DNA of 64,000 bases from Vanrija pseudolonga (GCF_020906515.1 NC_085852.1:3224001-3288000); one strand, 5' to 3'; counted from the stretch's first letter, positions 20,441-32,320 are shown. Notes: a model not told the origin generated them from the letters alone. Program-made: numbers and translations.

Positions 20441-23317
20441 CTACTGAGAACTGCCGAGATCAGTATGGGCGGTGGCTGTCTGGTGAAGTACTCCAGCAGG
20501 CCAGAAACCGTACTCACATTCGTCGAGATCGAGGCTCGCTTCGAGGCTCCCAATGCTCGAGTTGAGGTCGAAAAGCGTGGCTTCGGGGATGGGGCACCAC
20601 CACTCCTGGCCGGGTTCGGAGGCCGGTGGCTCCGGGTGCTCAATGTCCACTTGGTGTGCGACGGCAACCGCCTCGTCGAGCGTGGTCGGCATCTTGTAGT
20701 CTTGAGGCGGGGCCGGTTGGTCCATACGGACCAGCTTGGTGCCGATGCCGATGATATCGTCGGCTGTGTGCGGTTCTCTGGCGCCGACAGAGCGCAGTGC
20801 GAGTCTGGCCTGCTCGGCCAGACGTCGTAGTACAGGCTGGAAGGTCAGCGGGTTCGGAGGGTCACATTCGTAGGCCACCCACCAAGTCGTCTCGTGATCG
20901 AAATCCTTCAGGTATGGACTCGAACAGAGCTAGTCCTTGCTCGACGTGCACCAACGCCGCTGCAGCCAATGACGATGTTGGGGAGCGAACCACCACGGCG
21001 GCGAAGTTGACCACGGCCGTGAAGGCGTGGAAGAAAAAGATCCAGAAGCGGCATGCAAGGAGGGAGTTGACGGCGCTGCACGTCAGCTGCAATGCCAAGC
21101 GCTTCGGCAGCTCACAGAGAGTCGCGGAAGATGGATAGAACGACTCGTGACGCCTCCAGTTCAATCACATAGCTGTAGCTACGTGGTTTAAGCGATGGAG
21201 GCTCATAAGCTGCTTACCCAAAGGTCGAAGCCAGCGGTTCTTTGGCAAAGTCGCGCAGCGCGCGGGCAAAGTACGCTCGATGGAGGAACATGTACCTGGG
21301 AGATCAGAACAAGTATTGGCACATCTCACCCTTCTTGGGCGAGGAGCTTGAGAGTCAGCCGTTGGAAGTGGATGCGGTGGTGCGTGGTGGGAGAGAGCGC
21401 CGCGTCGACGTGCAGAAGGGCAGGTAGGTCACTCTCGACTGGTCAGGTGAGCTAGGTTTCGGAGAGGACTGCTGTAGCTCACAGCTCATGAGAGCCCGGT
21501 GTACCTCGAGAATCTTGCGATACGCTATCGGCGCCACCTGCGTCTGCATGTCGTTTACGCGTGCGAGGATCTTGACGAGGCGGTACTGCTGGTCAGGTGA
21601 GTTCGCGGCTAACCCATACCTTGTACTCGTGAACTGGAGTTAGCTGGTATTTTACATTGGATTGACAGCTCACACATGAACTGGACGTCTTCAGAGCTGC
21701 TCGACGTGGGCGATGGGAAGGCGCAGTCGACTGTCGCCGCGCTGATGACTGAGTGCGTGGGTTAGAGATGCTGCGTCGCCTGATTGGTACGGCATACCCA
21801 CGTCGGGGTCGTCCGAGGATCATGCTTTGCCACACGTCTTCAGAGTAGATCTGGTGGGTTAAGCTCGGATTACCACACCATCTCACCCACCTCCCAGAAG
21901 ACTCGCCGCCGGCGCTCCACCTCCTCAGGCTCAAGGTCCCAAGTATGCCCTGCGGGTGGGTCAGCTTCCTCCGCCAAGGTTCCAGCTGATGCCCGTACCA
22001 TCACGATGCAGTCCGAGCTGTTGCATCAAATCAGCTAGCATTCCTCTTCCCAATGCTGTACTGACCGACTGAGCGCACCTGACCGCCATCCCCACAGTGT
22101 TCCAGAACGACTCGGTTGCCTTAGGCCCCTTGAACGTGTTGGAGATGTGACGGCTCATAAGGTTAATGGCCTGGACCAGTGTGATCGAGCTGGAGGAGTC
22201 TGGTGCGTGGGTGAGTCTAAATCACATCTTGCCACCTACTGATGGCGAGTGAAGATCGCCCGAGGAGGAAGTACTTCTCCGCAATGTCGTTGTCTGGTGG
22301 GTCAGTCAGCTGTCCGACACGGTCACCCACAAGGCGATAGCTCTAGGTCCATCGCGGCGCCGGACGCAATGACGAGGAATACGACCGCAAGCTGGTGCGT
22401 CGTGCCCCCGCCCGAGTGCGGCAGCCCGCCGTCGTAGAACTTGTCGAGGAGGGCGAAGAAGAGACCTGGCTCCACCGTGCGGTTGAGCATCGCGGCATCC
22501 TGAACAGGTTAGTGATGCCCTGCACGAGGTACCTGCCTCGAAGTAGAGCGTCGCCCAGCGCGCAGCGTCGTCGCGTCTCGGGAGCTGCGCGACGAGCCGG
22601 TCAACCGTCTGGCCGCCGTGTGAGGCAAAGATGAACGGGTTCGCTTCCGCGGCGTAGCGGTCTGAGGCCGAGTGCTGGTGGGTTAACGCGGCCTTATGCG
22701 ATACCCACCAAGATGTACTGCTCGCCAGCGTTGCCGTAGAATGTCGAGTAGCCGTCCGCGCCGACGACCAGCCGGCCATGGCCGAACTCCTTGTCTTGGG
22801 GCTCGACCTCGTCGTCGTCGTTGTCATCTTCGTCTTCATCAACCCCACCGCCACCATGCCCCTCGAGAACGCCACCCCTCGTGAGTAAACCTTGCGACGA
22901 GGAAGAACGGGGGTTCACCTCGGCGGCAGCAAGCCGGCTCTGCGCCGCCGCGAGGGCTTGCTCCAGCTCCTGCACTTTGGCTTGGAGCGCAGAGGTTTCA
23001 CTCGCCACTTGAGCTTGTCGACCTGAGCGCTGTTAGACCGCCGCAGCCACCACAGCGCACCTTTCATCGGCTGGAGCATTCCTCCTGGACACATGCTGGC
23101 GGGTCAGACCGTACCGGTGCTCGCAAACTCACTGCCCGATCCCTCGTTTCCGACAGTTGGCACAGGGGAACTCGCGATCACATCTGGTGATATCAGCTTG
23201 CCAACGGTGACGACTACTGTAGCTGACTCACTTCCACTTCATGCGCCGGCACTCGAGACAGCTCACGATGGGCTGGACCCGGCGTCGTTTGGGCGCCCTT
23301 CCCTCCGCGGACGACAT
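20441..23317 (-). CDS. Zn2Cys6 fungal transcription factor
   Basis: Nuclear DNA-binding regulator with about fourteen exons. Start at 23317 (MSSAEGRAPKRRRVQP). Splicing gives C-LE-C-RRMKWK-C-DREFP-C-AN-C-RKRGIGHM-C, a complete Zn2Cys6 cluster, preceded by a basic stretch. A coiled-coil dimerisation helix (LQAKVQELEQALAAAQ) and an acidic linker follow. The middle region is the fungal-specific TF domain: MAVRCAQSLGLHRDG, then after an intron HTWDLEPEEVERRRRVFWE, EDVWQSMILGRPR and ILARVNDMQTQV. The C-terminus contains FWIFFFHAFTAVVNFAAVVV and ends DLGSSQ. At the exon junction near 22527 (YFEA to DAAMLNRT) my reading is off frame by one base although the acceptor is strong; it could be a small indel or a mis-modelled intron. 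An in-frame 42-nt intron near the stop is optional. Targets unknown. Confidence 0.85.
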
Positions 23318-23788
23318 GGTCTATCCTCGAGCGGGCGGGAAGCCTTCGATGGCAGTAGATACAGGCTCAATCGTTAGCAATCTGCGCACTTGCTTGGTAG
23401 TGATGAGGAAGCGTTGTTATTGCTGCGAGTGTTATCAAGGAAACAAGGGGAGCCGAGTCGAGTGGGGTTTGGACTCGGGATCTTGGCTGTGGATGTGTGT
23501 GCCCTGCAGGGTTTCGGCAAACCACGGCTCATGGCCAGCGCGGAGCTGGGGCCTGGCCTGTCATCAAGGGCTCTCGTGGAATGTAGCAAGGCTTGTGAGT
23601 TGTAATGAACAATGTGGAAGCAAGAAGAGCAGGAGAACAAGAAGAAGATGTGGGGAACAAGAAGAGGGGGAATTTTTCGCGACGTCGCTTGCTGTGGCAC
23701 TCGGGCAATGTGCGCTGGAATCGACGCGACGAGGCTGTCCAAGACACATTCATTTCATCCTGCTTTCAACTACAACGCTTCGAGGCCA
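23318..23788. other. Intergenic between two minus-strand genes
   Basis: About 470 bp: promoter of the Zn2Cys6 gene and 3' flank of the oxygenase. No gene seen. Confidence 0.45.
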
Positions 23789-25010
23789 CTAGATAGGCTC
23801 CAGAACATAGATGCCCTGGAAGTACTGTCTGTTGTACTTGACTCCACTGACCTCGACCACGTCCTCTGGCGGGGTCTGGGAGCGGAGCACGCGCGCCACG
23901 CGCCACTGCTCGGCCGTGGGGATCTGGTCTGTCAGCTTCACCCCTTCCGGCACCCAACCCACCTTGGTCGCGTCCACCACACCCTCGGCACCAGGTTGGA
24001 AGCGGTTGACATACCCCTTCCGCTGGAGGAGGGGCGAGTCGAGCAGCGGGCCGAGAGACACGCTGTTCTTTGCCGCGGCGAACAGCCCAATCGTGAGGCG
24101 GTACTCGCCCGCCTGGTCGGCCGGGCACTGCGTCACCCTGTGGCGCGTAGCCGGCAGATGTCCGCCCGAGATGAACTCGAGCACCTCGCCAAGGTTGACG
24201 ATCATGCCCCCAGGCTTGTACTTGACGTAGCGCCACGCGCCGTCCGCCGAGAGCACCTGCAGCGCTGCGATCGGCTGGGACAGCAGCATGGTCGTCACAC
24301 CGTAGTCCTGGTGCCCGTGCATCTGGACTGCGCTCTTCGCGCGGTGCTCCGCCGAAGCGGGGTGGAACATCATTTGCCGGAAGTATCCTTCGCCGATCGG
24401 GCCGTTGTGGCTCTGGATCTTGTCCCACAGGTAGTCGTCCGGCAGCTCGAGCATGCGCGAGAGGAGACTGAGCAGCTTGCGGTTCACGACGTCGTGGCAG
24501 AACTCGGTGAACTCGCGGATCTCTCCAATGTGAGATGAGAGGCACGCGGGGAGGTCGGCGTCGTCGCCTAGTGTCTCCGAGTAGTAGTTGTAGCTCTCGA
24601 CATTGTCCTTGACGCCCTTGGCAATGTCCCAGAACCCGCGGGGCTTGTAGCCGGTGTACTTGCCCTGTACGCGTCAGATCTCCCCCATGGTCCCAACTCA
24701 CAGTGTCCAGATACTTCCACTGGAAGCGCTGCTTCTCCTCCTCGGTGATGTGGCTGTCGATGAGCGCGTGCTGCGCAATGGCGAACTGGCGGTCAATCTG
24801 CTCCTGCGACAAGCCAAAGTTGACGAGATACAGAAAGCCATCCTCGAACACGGCCGACTTGAACGTCTCGTACATCGCCTCGCGCTCGGCCAGGTCCGGC
24901 GAGTCAAACTTGCTCAAGTCGATCGTGCGGAGCGTCGCCCAGTCCACGTCGGCCTTGGTCTCGGCGGGCGGCACCCATGGGCGGACAGATGCGGCGGTAG
25001 CAATGGGCAT
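23789..25010 (-). CDS. 2-oxoglutarate/Fe(II)-dependent oxygenase (isopenicillin N synthase-like)
   Basis: Cytosolic non-heme iron oxygenase of the IPNS/gibberellin-oxidase/flavonol synthase superfamily. Two exons (25010-24702 and 24664-23789) joined by a 37-nt intron give about 394 residues. The N-terminal DIOX_N half contains VDWATLRTIDLSKFDSPD and FKSAVFEDGFLYLVNFGLS. The catalytic half has MHGHQDYGVTTML (His and Asp iron ligands), SGGHLPATRHRV (distal His) and GEYRLTIGLF (Arg for 2-oxoglutarate, with Thr where Ser is usual). LEFISGG replaces the usual LE.ITNG. The substrate cannot be inferred. Its promoter is shared with the divergent allantoate-type permease, and a Zn2Cys6 regulator is the next gene downstream, so co-regulation is plausible. 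Confidence 0.88.
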
Positions 25011-25766
25011 GGTGTATGGCTGTTGCTGAGGTGTGGTGTTGCTGAACTTGGTGTTGGCTGCGGTGGTTGTGACAAGTGACACTGCAAACGTTATATTGAT
25101 ATCTGGCCGGGACGAGGCCAGCGCCGCATAATCGGAGCTGTCTCCCCCAGCTTGACCCCGGCCCCCCACTCACCCCCGGACGCCTATCGCTCGACAGAAT
25201 GCTTCCCGATCGGTGCCAGTTCTCATACAGAAGCATGGAAGCCGCACATCTCCACAAACTTCCCGCCTTCACCGAGGGCTAGAGCGATGTTGATGCCCAG
25301 CTCCGCAAGTGCGGAGCCAACATGCCGCCACCTGACCTGGCGGTTATCGGCTTCGCTTCGATATCTCGTCCAATCGCACGGTGGTGATGACCGAGGGCCA
25401 GGTCCGCATGTGCGGACCTGCGTGGTGTCAGTCACCGCCAAGCTGCGCCAAGCTGCGGGGTGCGGCCGGGCTCGAGTGCACGCAGAACGGTGAAGAAGCC
25501 AGCCAGGGAGGTGTGGCTCCGCACTTGCGGAGCTCGGCACCCAAGATTCCCCCACCCCCTGAACTTCTTTCCCTTTCGCGGTCCGTATCTCTCGTGACAC
25601 TGCACTTGTCTCCACAGTCCTTATCGACAATATGGACGTCTGACATGGGCACTTGACGATTTAAAGGACTCACCGGGTGACTACATGGTGACTCCCCAGC
25701 ACTTCCACCGTCTCGTGAGCTCCCGCCCCTCCAACAACGCAAGCTCATAGCCCAGGCGCACCCACA
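25011..25766. other. Shared divergent promoter with palindromic sites
   Basis: About 750 bp between the divergent starts of the oxygenase and the permease. Its main content is the set of CCG-N6-CGG palindromes listed separately. Confidence 0.6.
25301..25533. promoter_or_regulatory. Three CCG-N6-CGG palindromes (Zn2Cys6-type sites)
   Basis: CTCCGCAAGTGCGGAG at 25301-25316, a longer palindrome with 10-bp perfect arms around TCCGCATGTGCGGA at 25399-25420, and GCTCCGCACTTGCGGAGC at 25516-25533. All share the arms TCCGCA/TGCGGA with a 2-nt centre, which is an inverted CCG pair with a 6-nt spacer, the normal architecture of Zn2Cys6 dimer sites. A weaker CCGCCA...TGGCGG inverted repeat lies at 25325-25343. 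They are 290-525 bp from the oxygenase ATG and 235-465 bp from the permease ATG. Confidence 0.7.
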
Positions 25767-27774
25767 ATGACCTACTCGTCTGACAGCAAGGAGGAAGCCA
25801 TCGGCTCTATCGACGCCGCCGTCCCGGCCGACTTTGCGGGCGACAACGGCGACTACCGCTTCACCCCAGAGCAGGGTGGGTTAGTTCAAGATGGCTGTCG
25901 CTGACCCGCCAGTCGCGGCTTACGAGATCGATCCGGACGTGCACAAGCGTGTCGTGCGCGCATACGACAAGAGGATCCTGCCTGTGGGTTATCTCCTCCG
26001 CCAGCTCTAACCCCCAGACCATCCTTCTCATGTACCTCTTCTCCGCACTCGACCGGGGCAATGTCTCGAACGCCAAATCGGACCACATGGAGTGAGTTGA
26101 GGGGGGGGGGATCGGCAACTCACACGCAGCCTCGACCTCGGGTTCAAGGGCAACGAGTGGAACACGATGCTCACCGTCTTCTACGTGCCCTTCTGCGTCA
26201 TGGCGTACCCGGGTACCTTTATGAGCAAGAAGTTTGGGGCGCACCGCACCATGCCGATCTACATGGCCGGCTGGGGGGTGATGGCGCTGGTCACTGCCGC
26301 CGTCAAGAACTACCACCAGACGCTGGTGGTCAGGCTGATCCTCGGCATGGTGGGTGGCTTCATACATTCGGTGGAGATTCAGCCACTGACACCCTCAGTT
26401 TGAAGGCTGCTTCGGCGCCTCGCTCAACATGTACCTGTGCGTCCAGCTCTCTGAACACGACTCCGCTGTGAGGCTGACTCCCCAGGGCGTGCTTCTACAA
26501 ACGCGACGAGCTCGGGAAGCGCATGGCGACATGGTACAGCACCGTCGCCATCTCGGGCGCCTTCTCCGGTCTGCTGTCGTACGGCCTCTTCCAGGTCAAG
26601 TCGCGCCTCCACGGGTGGCAGCTGCTCTTCCTCGTAGAGGGCAGCTTGACTGTGCTCTTTGCTGTCGTCGCCTGGTGAGCTACCTCGTCCACAGTCGGAG
26701 CTGACCCCCAGGTTCGCTCTCCCGCCGCTTCCCACCAAGTCAACCTTCCTCACACCACACGAGCGCACCGTCGCCGTCATGCGCCTGCTCAAGGACGCCA
26801 CGACCGAGGTCGACGCAGAGTTCAACCTCAAGGCGTACTTCGAGCCCGCGAAGGAGTGGCAGACGTGGGCGTGGGCGTTCTACTGCCTTGTCAGTTGACT
26901 GAGACCCCAGCATAGCGCAACTGACATCCTATGTAGATCTACGGCGTCGCCAACCAGACCGCCTCTGTCTTCCTCACTCAGATCATCGGCAGGTTCGGTT
27001 TCTCCAAGGTCAAGACCAACTTGTACACGGTGCCGCCGTACGCATGTGCCGTGGTTGTTCTTTGTGAGCTGCCGGAATCGGGGCGAGCTGACCACAGGGT
27101 GCGTCGTCATCTCGTCCGACTACCACCGCGAGCGCACCTGCCACACCATGTTCGCCAACCGTGAGCAGCTACCAACCTCCATGTGTCACCCAGCTGACTT
27201 CTGCAGTGCTGGTCGTAATCGGTACCATCACCCTCGCATGCGTGCCGGTCAACCACATCGCGCCAGGATACTTCTGCACCTTCCTCATCACGTCGGGCAG
27301 CTTTATCCCCAGTGTGCTCTTCCTCAGGTGGGCAGTTGGAAGTGTGGAGTCACGACTAACTATCCCAGCTTTGTCCAGAACAACACGACAAAGGAGAACT
27401 CGCGAGCCTTCCGCGCCGCCGTGATGAACTTTGGCGCCAACGCCGGCGGCATTGTCTCTTGTGAGCTGACTCCTTGTGCATTCATGCGAGCTCACACCCA
27501 GCCAACATCTTCCTGCAGCAGTTTGCCCCAAAGTACGTCACCCCGCTCATTGTCTCGGCGGCGATCGCAGCGCTCGGCATCTGCGTCCTCATCTGTCTCC
27601 GTGAGTCGAGCTGCGGTCTGTGCGACGTCTCGAGCTGACTCGGCAGGCACCTACATGGTCCTCGACAACCGCCGGCGGAACCGCGAACAAGGCGTCACAT
27701 GGACCAGCAAGGACGTGCCGACCGCCGCGCTGTCCAACGGGCCTTCGGACCCGCAGTACCGCTGGTTCTACTAG
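25767..27774 (+). CDS. MFS allantoate-type permease (anion:cation symporter family)
   Basis: Plasma-membrane transporter of the Dal5/Tna1-like ACS family, which carries allantoate, ureidosuccinate, nicotinate, vitamins or small peptides. The gene starts at ATG 25767 (MTYSSDSKEEAIGSID) and is split by about ten short introns. Spliced segments read SALDRGNVSNAK (family D-R-x-N loop at helix 1), NEWNTMLTVFYVPFCVMAYP, VVRLILGMFEGCFGAS (R-F-E like element), FYKRDELGKRMATWYS, GWQLLFLVEGSLTVLF and a C-terminal half with QTASVFLTQIIGRFGFS. The stop follows DPQYRWFY. Length is about 490 residues with twelve helices expected. The substrate cannot be fixed from sequence. It is divergent from the 2-oxoglutarate oxygenase and shares its palindrome-bearing promoter. 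Confidence 0.88.
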
Positions 27775-28490
27775 ACGGGGGCGGGCGTGGAGAGGGAGGG
27801 TGGTCGCGGAAAACACAGTTGTCTTGGGGCCGGTGTATGCAATTGTCATGTCGAGTACGCCGGGACGCAGCCTCTCGCGTGGTAGAGACCGATGTGGTCG
27901 ACAATCCGCGCACTGGTGGCGCTGCTCAAGGACGTCAGCCAGCGCAAAAGGCTGCTGCAGAAACATGCCCAAAAGACGTCTCCACACGGTCGACTATGCG
28001 CTGGTGAGGTCCCTTGCAGTGCACTGGTTGTCAGTGACACTGGGAAGAGGTCAACCGCGACGGGCCCCCTCATCGCGCACACAACACACACAACACACCA
28101 CGCACACAAAAGACAGTTCGCCGCTCCCAGACCCCGGCCGCCAATCTCCTTCCTCCTGAGACAGGTCCGGATCCAGCGAGCGTCGAACCGCCGCCGTTGC
28201 CGTTCCGATGTTCACACAGCAACAGGCGACTGTTGCTCCGTGACCACCAACGCTTCGGTGTTGCTTGGAGCGGGCACTTGCCCAAGAGCGTTCGGCACAC
28301 GGGAGACGCGCGCCAAGCCTCGCGCTTTGCAAGGATTCCATGGTTACACAGAGCGGCGAGCGAGTGTCGTTCCAACGAGGCTGATGTTGGCCACTCGCCG
28401 TCATTCGCCTACGACAGGTCACAGAAAGCACTATATGCATTGTACCAGGTGTCACCTAGCCCAGAGTCCTTGCTACAACTGTCCTTGCAA
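27775..28490. other. Convergent intergenic region
   Basis: About 715 bp between two convergent stops, with a CA-rich low-complexity stretch near 28080-28110. No gene supported. Confidence 0.45.
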
Positions 28491-29860
28491 CTACTGCACG
28501 AGAGGGACACCGCGCTGCACACGGCGGCGCTCGACACCGCGCTGCTCAAGTGCGCGGCGCTTCATCGAGAGCGTGTGGAAGATGTCGGCATCGTGCAGCC
28601 ACCCGTCCTGGGCTGGCACGCCGCCCTTGAACGCGCCCCAGTTCTTGAGAATGCCCTGGACAATGTAGTTGCCCGCGACGAAGATGTTCTCGACGGCGGG
28701 CTCGAAGCCGCCCTGGTCGGCCACGAACGCGTCGTACGCGTTCTTGCCGGTGGGCGCGCGGTCAAAGTCGGACGCGGTGCGCATGAGGACGACACGAGAA
28801 AAGTCGACGCGCTTGACCTTGTGTGCGCGCACCATGGCCTCAAAGGACGCGTTGTCCTCCTGCGCCGTGAGCGCGTACACGCCCGTGTTGTTCGTCCACA
28901 GCTGCGTAATGTTGCCGAACGCCTCGGAGAGCAGGTTGCCGGCAAAGTACACGTCGGACGTGGCGACGTCGCCGTAGAACACGGCCGGGGGCGCGTTGGC
29001 CGGGGTGTAGTTGTACGTCGCGCGGTACGCCGCCGCGGTCGCCGTGTCGTTCAGTTTGATGTCCGAGGGGATGAGCGCGCGGACCTTGTCACGGAGGTTG
29101 GTGTTGAGCTGGGGGTGGGTGTGAGCTCAGCTATGTACAGTGTCAGCTGGTGCTGGACTCACCTCGAACACCTCGGTGCCATAGATGACCGCGCCGTCGA
29201 GCGTGCCAGGACGCTTGGTCCCCTGGACCCAGTAGCCCGTCGTCCAGTTGGATGGGATCTGGCGCGCGTCGAGCTCGTACGCGAGTGCAACCTGGACGGC
29301 GTAGCGCGCGAGGCCGACCGAGCCGGTGGTCGCGATATGCGGGTTGACCCCGGCGATGCCGGCGAAGAGGCTGGAGCAGTGGTGTCAGCGTCTCGCTCCT
29401 TTGAATGCCGCCCGGGCCCTTCTCGGGTTGTCTCGCCAAGACTCGGTCGGCGCGCCGGCCTCCGACTCACAAGTACGTCTTGCGCAAGTCAAACTTGTCG
29501 CTGAGCACGAGCGCGCTGATGGTCGCAGCGGCGTTGATCTCGCCCTCGCCCGTGATGAGGTGACAGACGTCGCGCGCGGCGTTGCAGTTGACGTAGGGGA
29601 ACAGGGGCGAAAGGCCGGGCAGGGAGACGTTGTGCGTGAGCTTGAGCGGGGCAGTCCACACGTCCTCGGGCGAGAACATGCTGTGGGCGGGTGGTCAGCT
29701 CGAGCCCGGCCCAGTGCGCTGCTTGCACGACAGCGACGCGCACACCGATGACTCACGACACGATGAAGACCTTGGGGGTGATGCAGCCGTCGTTGTTGCG
29801 GGGAGCGACGAGCGCCGACGCGGCCGTCGCGAGGACCGAGAAGAGGAGAGCGAGGCGCAT
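28491..29860 (-). CDS. Purine nucleoside permease (NUP family)
   Basis: Member of the NUP family, characterised in Candida as a purine nucleoside permease and structurally related to nucleoside phosphorylases. Exons 29860-29757, 29680-29471, 29370-29163 and 29108-28491 give about 379 residues. An N-terminal signal peptide (MRLALLFSVLATAASALVAP) suggests secretion or cell-surface location. Family blocks are PKVFIVSMFSPEDVW, THNVSLPGLSPLFPYVNC, LITGEGEINAAATISALVLS, AGIAGVNPHIATTGSVG, IPSNWTTGYW, YGTEVFE and, near the C-terminus, MRTASDFDR. All three introns keep frame and end in CAG. With the allantoate-type permease and the ureidopropionase it points to purine/pyrimidine nitrogen use. Family firm, transport role from known members. 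Confidence 0.87.
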
Positions 29861-30516
29861 GGTGGTGTGGCGGTGGAAAGGGTGGTGGGGAAGACAAGTC
29901 GGCGTCTCTGCACCCCACGCTGGCTTAAGTATGCTTCTTGCCTGTCTCGCTCGCCCCCGCCCCCCACAACACCCAGCTTGTCGAGTACGGCACTCTCGCA
30001 CCGTCTTTGGTTAGAGTTTCGATCTATCAAAGGCATCCTACATACTCCATCCATTCCAGGCGCCGCGCCGTGTCTATTTCGGGGGTGTCGCGATAACATG
30101 GAGCAAGTGGACGGCGCGGTCGCAGCCGATAAGGCCAGGGATCTTGCAGGGCCGCCATGCTGAATATGTGCATATAGCCTCGGTAGTTGATGCCTCACGC
30201 GAGCAGGCAGCGTGCATACAGGCCGAAGCGAGCGTAGCATGGCGCACATGAGGGTTCCAGGGATGCGGCGGGGTGTGCGTCTAGCCAATGCAATGCTCGT
30301 GCGCTGTCCTTCAAGAAGGTTTGACCGTCGTCATCTGCCACTGGGTGTTTGTTACGAGAGCCGCTGGGCCTCCCGAAGCGACGACCTACACCATGCCATG
30401 TTACACATTCCATCGAGACGCTATTCCGCAAACGTCATAGTCAGTGCCTCGACACCGAACAATCTGCTTGCTTCATTCATATTCTGTTTGTGGCCAGGTA
30501 CATGATGTCCTTGCTC
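29861..30516. other. Intergenic between NUP and AAA ATPase genes
   Basis: About 650 bp, promoter of the NUP gene and 3' flank of the AAA gene. Nothing else supported. Confidence 0.45.
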
Positions 30517-32320
30517 TCAACCGTAGATCTCGCTGCTGTCGAGCCACGGGTAAGAGTACGCCATGCGGTGCGCAGGCGGGTTGAGCGCGGCCTGGCGCAT
30601 GCGCGAGAAAAAGCCAGAGCCCTCGAGCATGCCGTCTCCTCCGCCACCGCTGCCACGGCCACTGCCGCCCGCCTCGGCAGCCTTCGCGCCGTCGCCGTCG
30701 CCGCGGTCGAGCTCGTCGCGCAGGTGCTGTACCTCCTTGAGCAGGGTGGGGCGGAACTCGGGCGGGTGCTTGGACTCGTCGGCTGCAATCTGGAGGAGGG
30801 CGGATACGCTGCGGGGTGTGTGTGTCAGCTGGGGGTCCTCGAGATGATCGCCTCAGCCTGCCACGTCGGCCTCGGCACTACTCACAACGCCTCCTTCATG
30901 TACGCAAAGCTAAACTTGTCCGTCTTGTCGGCAAACTCGTCGAGCAGGTCGTCGGGGAAGTCGATACCTTCGACGTCGGAAACCTTGTCCTGCCAGTAGA
31001 CGGCGTACTGGCGGCGCTCGTCGCGCGTCGGGTTGGGGAAGTTGTACTTGCGGTCGAAGCGGGACGGGCGGTTCGAGAGCGCCAGGTCGAGGCGGTCAAA
31101 GTGGTTGGTTGTGCCGATCTGGTGTGGGTCAGCGGGGAGAGAACACGGTGGGTGTGTGGTTCGAGGGCGGGATGCCCGCTCGCCTACGCACCAGCAGCAG
31201 CCCGTCGTTGTCGTCGATGCCGTCCACCTCGTTGAGGAAGAACGCCCTATTCTCGTCCGTGATGAGCGAGTCGAGGTCCTCAAACACGAGGAGGCACGGC
31301 GCCTCCTCGCGCGCGCGGCTGAAGATGTCCTTGATGCCGCCCTCGTCGCCCATGTACGCTGGGCGTATGTCAGCTCGCGCGCGCGTGCACATATACGTAG
31401 CGACTTACACCTGAAGGACTTGACATACAACGCGGGGATGTCGAGCTCCTTCATGATGGCCTTGAGGCTGACCGTCTTGCCGTTACCCGGCGGGCCCAGG
31501 AAGATGAGGCCGCGCTTCCAAGGCACGCCGAGACGCTTGTACGTGTCGCGTGACTTGAGGAAGGAGCGGTAGTCGTGCTGCAGGCCGTGCTTGAACTCCT
31601 CGTCGAGGATGACGTCGGACCACGACGCCTTCTGCACCGACAGCCAGAGGTTGCGGTCGGGCTGCCACCACCCTTGGTCAAACACCCAGATGACGTCCTC
31701 GAACGTGCGTGCGACCTTTGACACGGCGGCCAGGAGCTGGTTGTTGGCCTGCTTGTCGTCGCTCACAATGTGCCACTGCACGGCCTGGTAGAACCCCTCG
31801 GGCCAGGTAGCGACGATGAGCTTGAACTCGGTGTTGCGCCACGCGACGTCGTATCCGGCGAGCACGACCTGCTCGACCACGAACCCATCGTCGTCGTTGA
31901 CCTTGGTGAAGTGCGGCAGCTCCTCCCGGCGTGCAGCGTACGGCCCCTGGTGCCGCTTGCTAGGCTGGAAGAAGAATGTCTTCTTTAGGCTTTGGATGGA
32001 CTTGTCCTCGCGCACGAGGATCGGCTCCTCGGCAACTTGGGCATAGCGCAGGATGTTGAAGCCTGGGTCGATGGTCGTGGTCACCGTCGAGTTGGCGTAC
32101 AGCGCCTCGACGGCGGTCTGGAGCACCGTGTCGGTGCCGGCGCGGGACGACGAGACTGGGCGTGAGTTGGGGGTGTGCATGGAGCTAGCTTACAGTGGTC
32201 CACGAACGTGTCGTGCACGCTGCGCGGTCCGAACGGGTCCCCGAGGTCAAAGGGGACCTGCTTGAAGGCCGTGGCGGCGCTCGCGGCGATGAACGCTCCT
32301 AGTACATGCTGAAGACGCAT
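30517..32320 (-). CDS. BCS1-like AAA ATPase with N-terminal hydrophobic leader
   Basis: AAA ATPase of the BCS1-like group. Start at 32320 with a hydrophobic leader (MRLQHVLGAFIAASAATAFK) that reads as a signal peptide or signal anchor. After a 5' intron comes a BCS1-N-like region (TVTTTIDPGFNILRYAQ, EFKLIVATWPEGF) and the ATPase core: Walker A LGPPGNGKT, Walker B CLLVFEDLDSL, sensor/arginine regions IGTTNHFDRLDLALSNRPSR and FDRKYNFPNP. Three further introns (near 31380, 31160, 30870) interrupt the C-terminal half, which ends in a Gly/Ser-rich linker and the tail YSYPWLDSSEIYG. Mitochondrial BCS1 folds Rieske protein, but the many fungal BCS1-like paralogs have no settled role, and this one is divergent. 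Membrane topology is inferred. Confidence 0.82.

Noticed and set aside
28080-28112. CA-rich repeat as a regulatory element
   Set aside because: Simple low-complexity sequence between convergent genes; no reason to give it a function.
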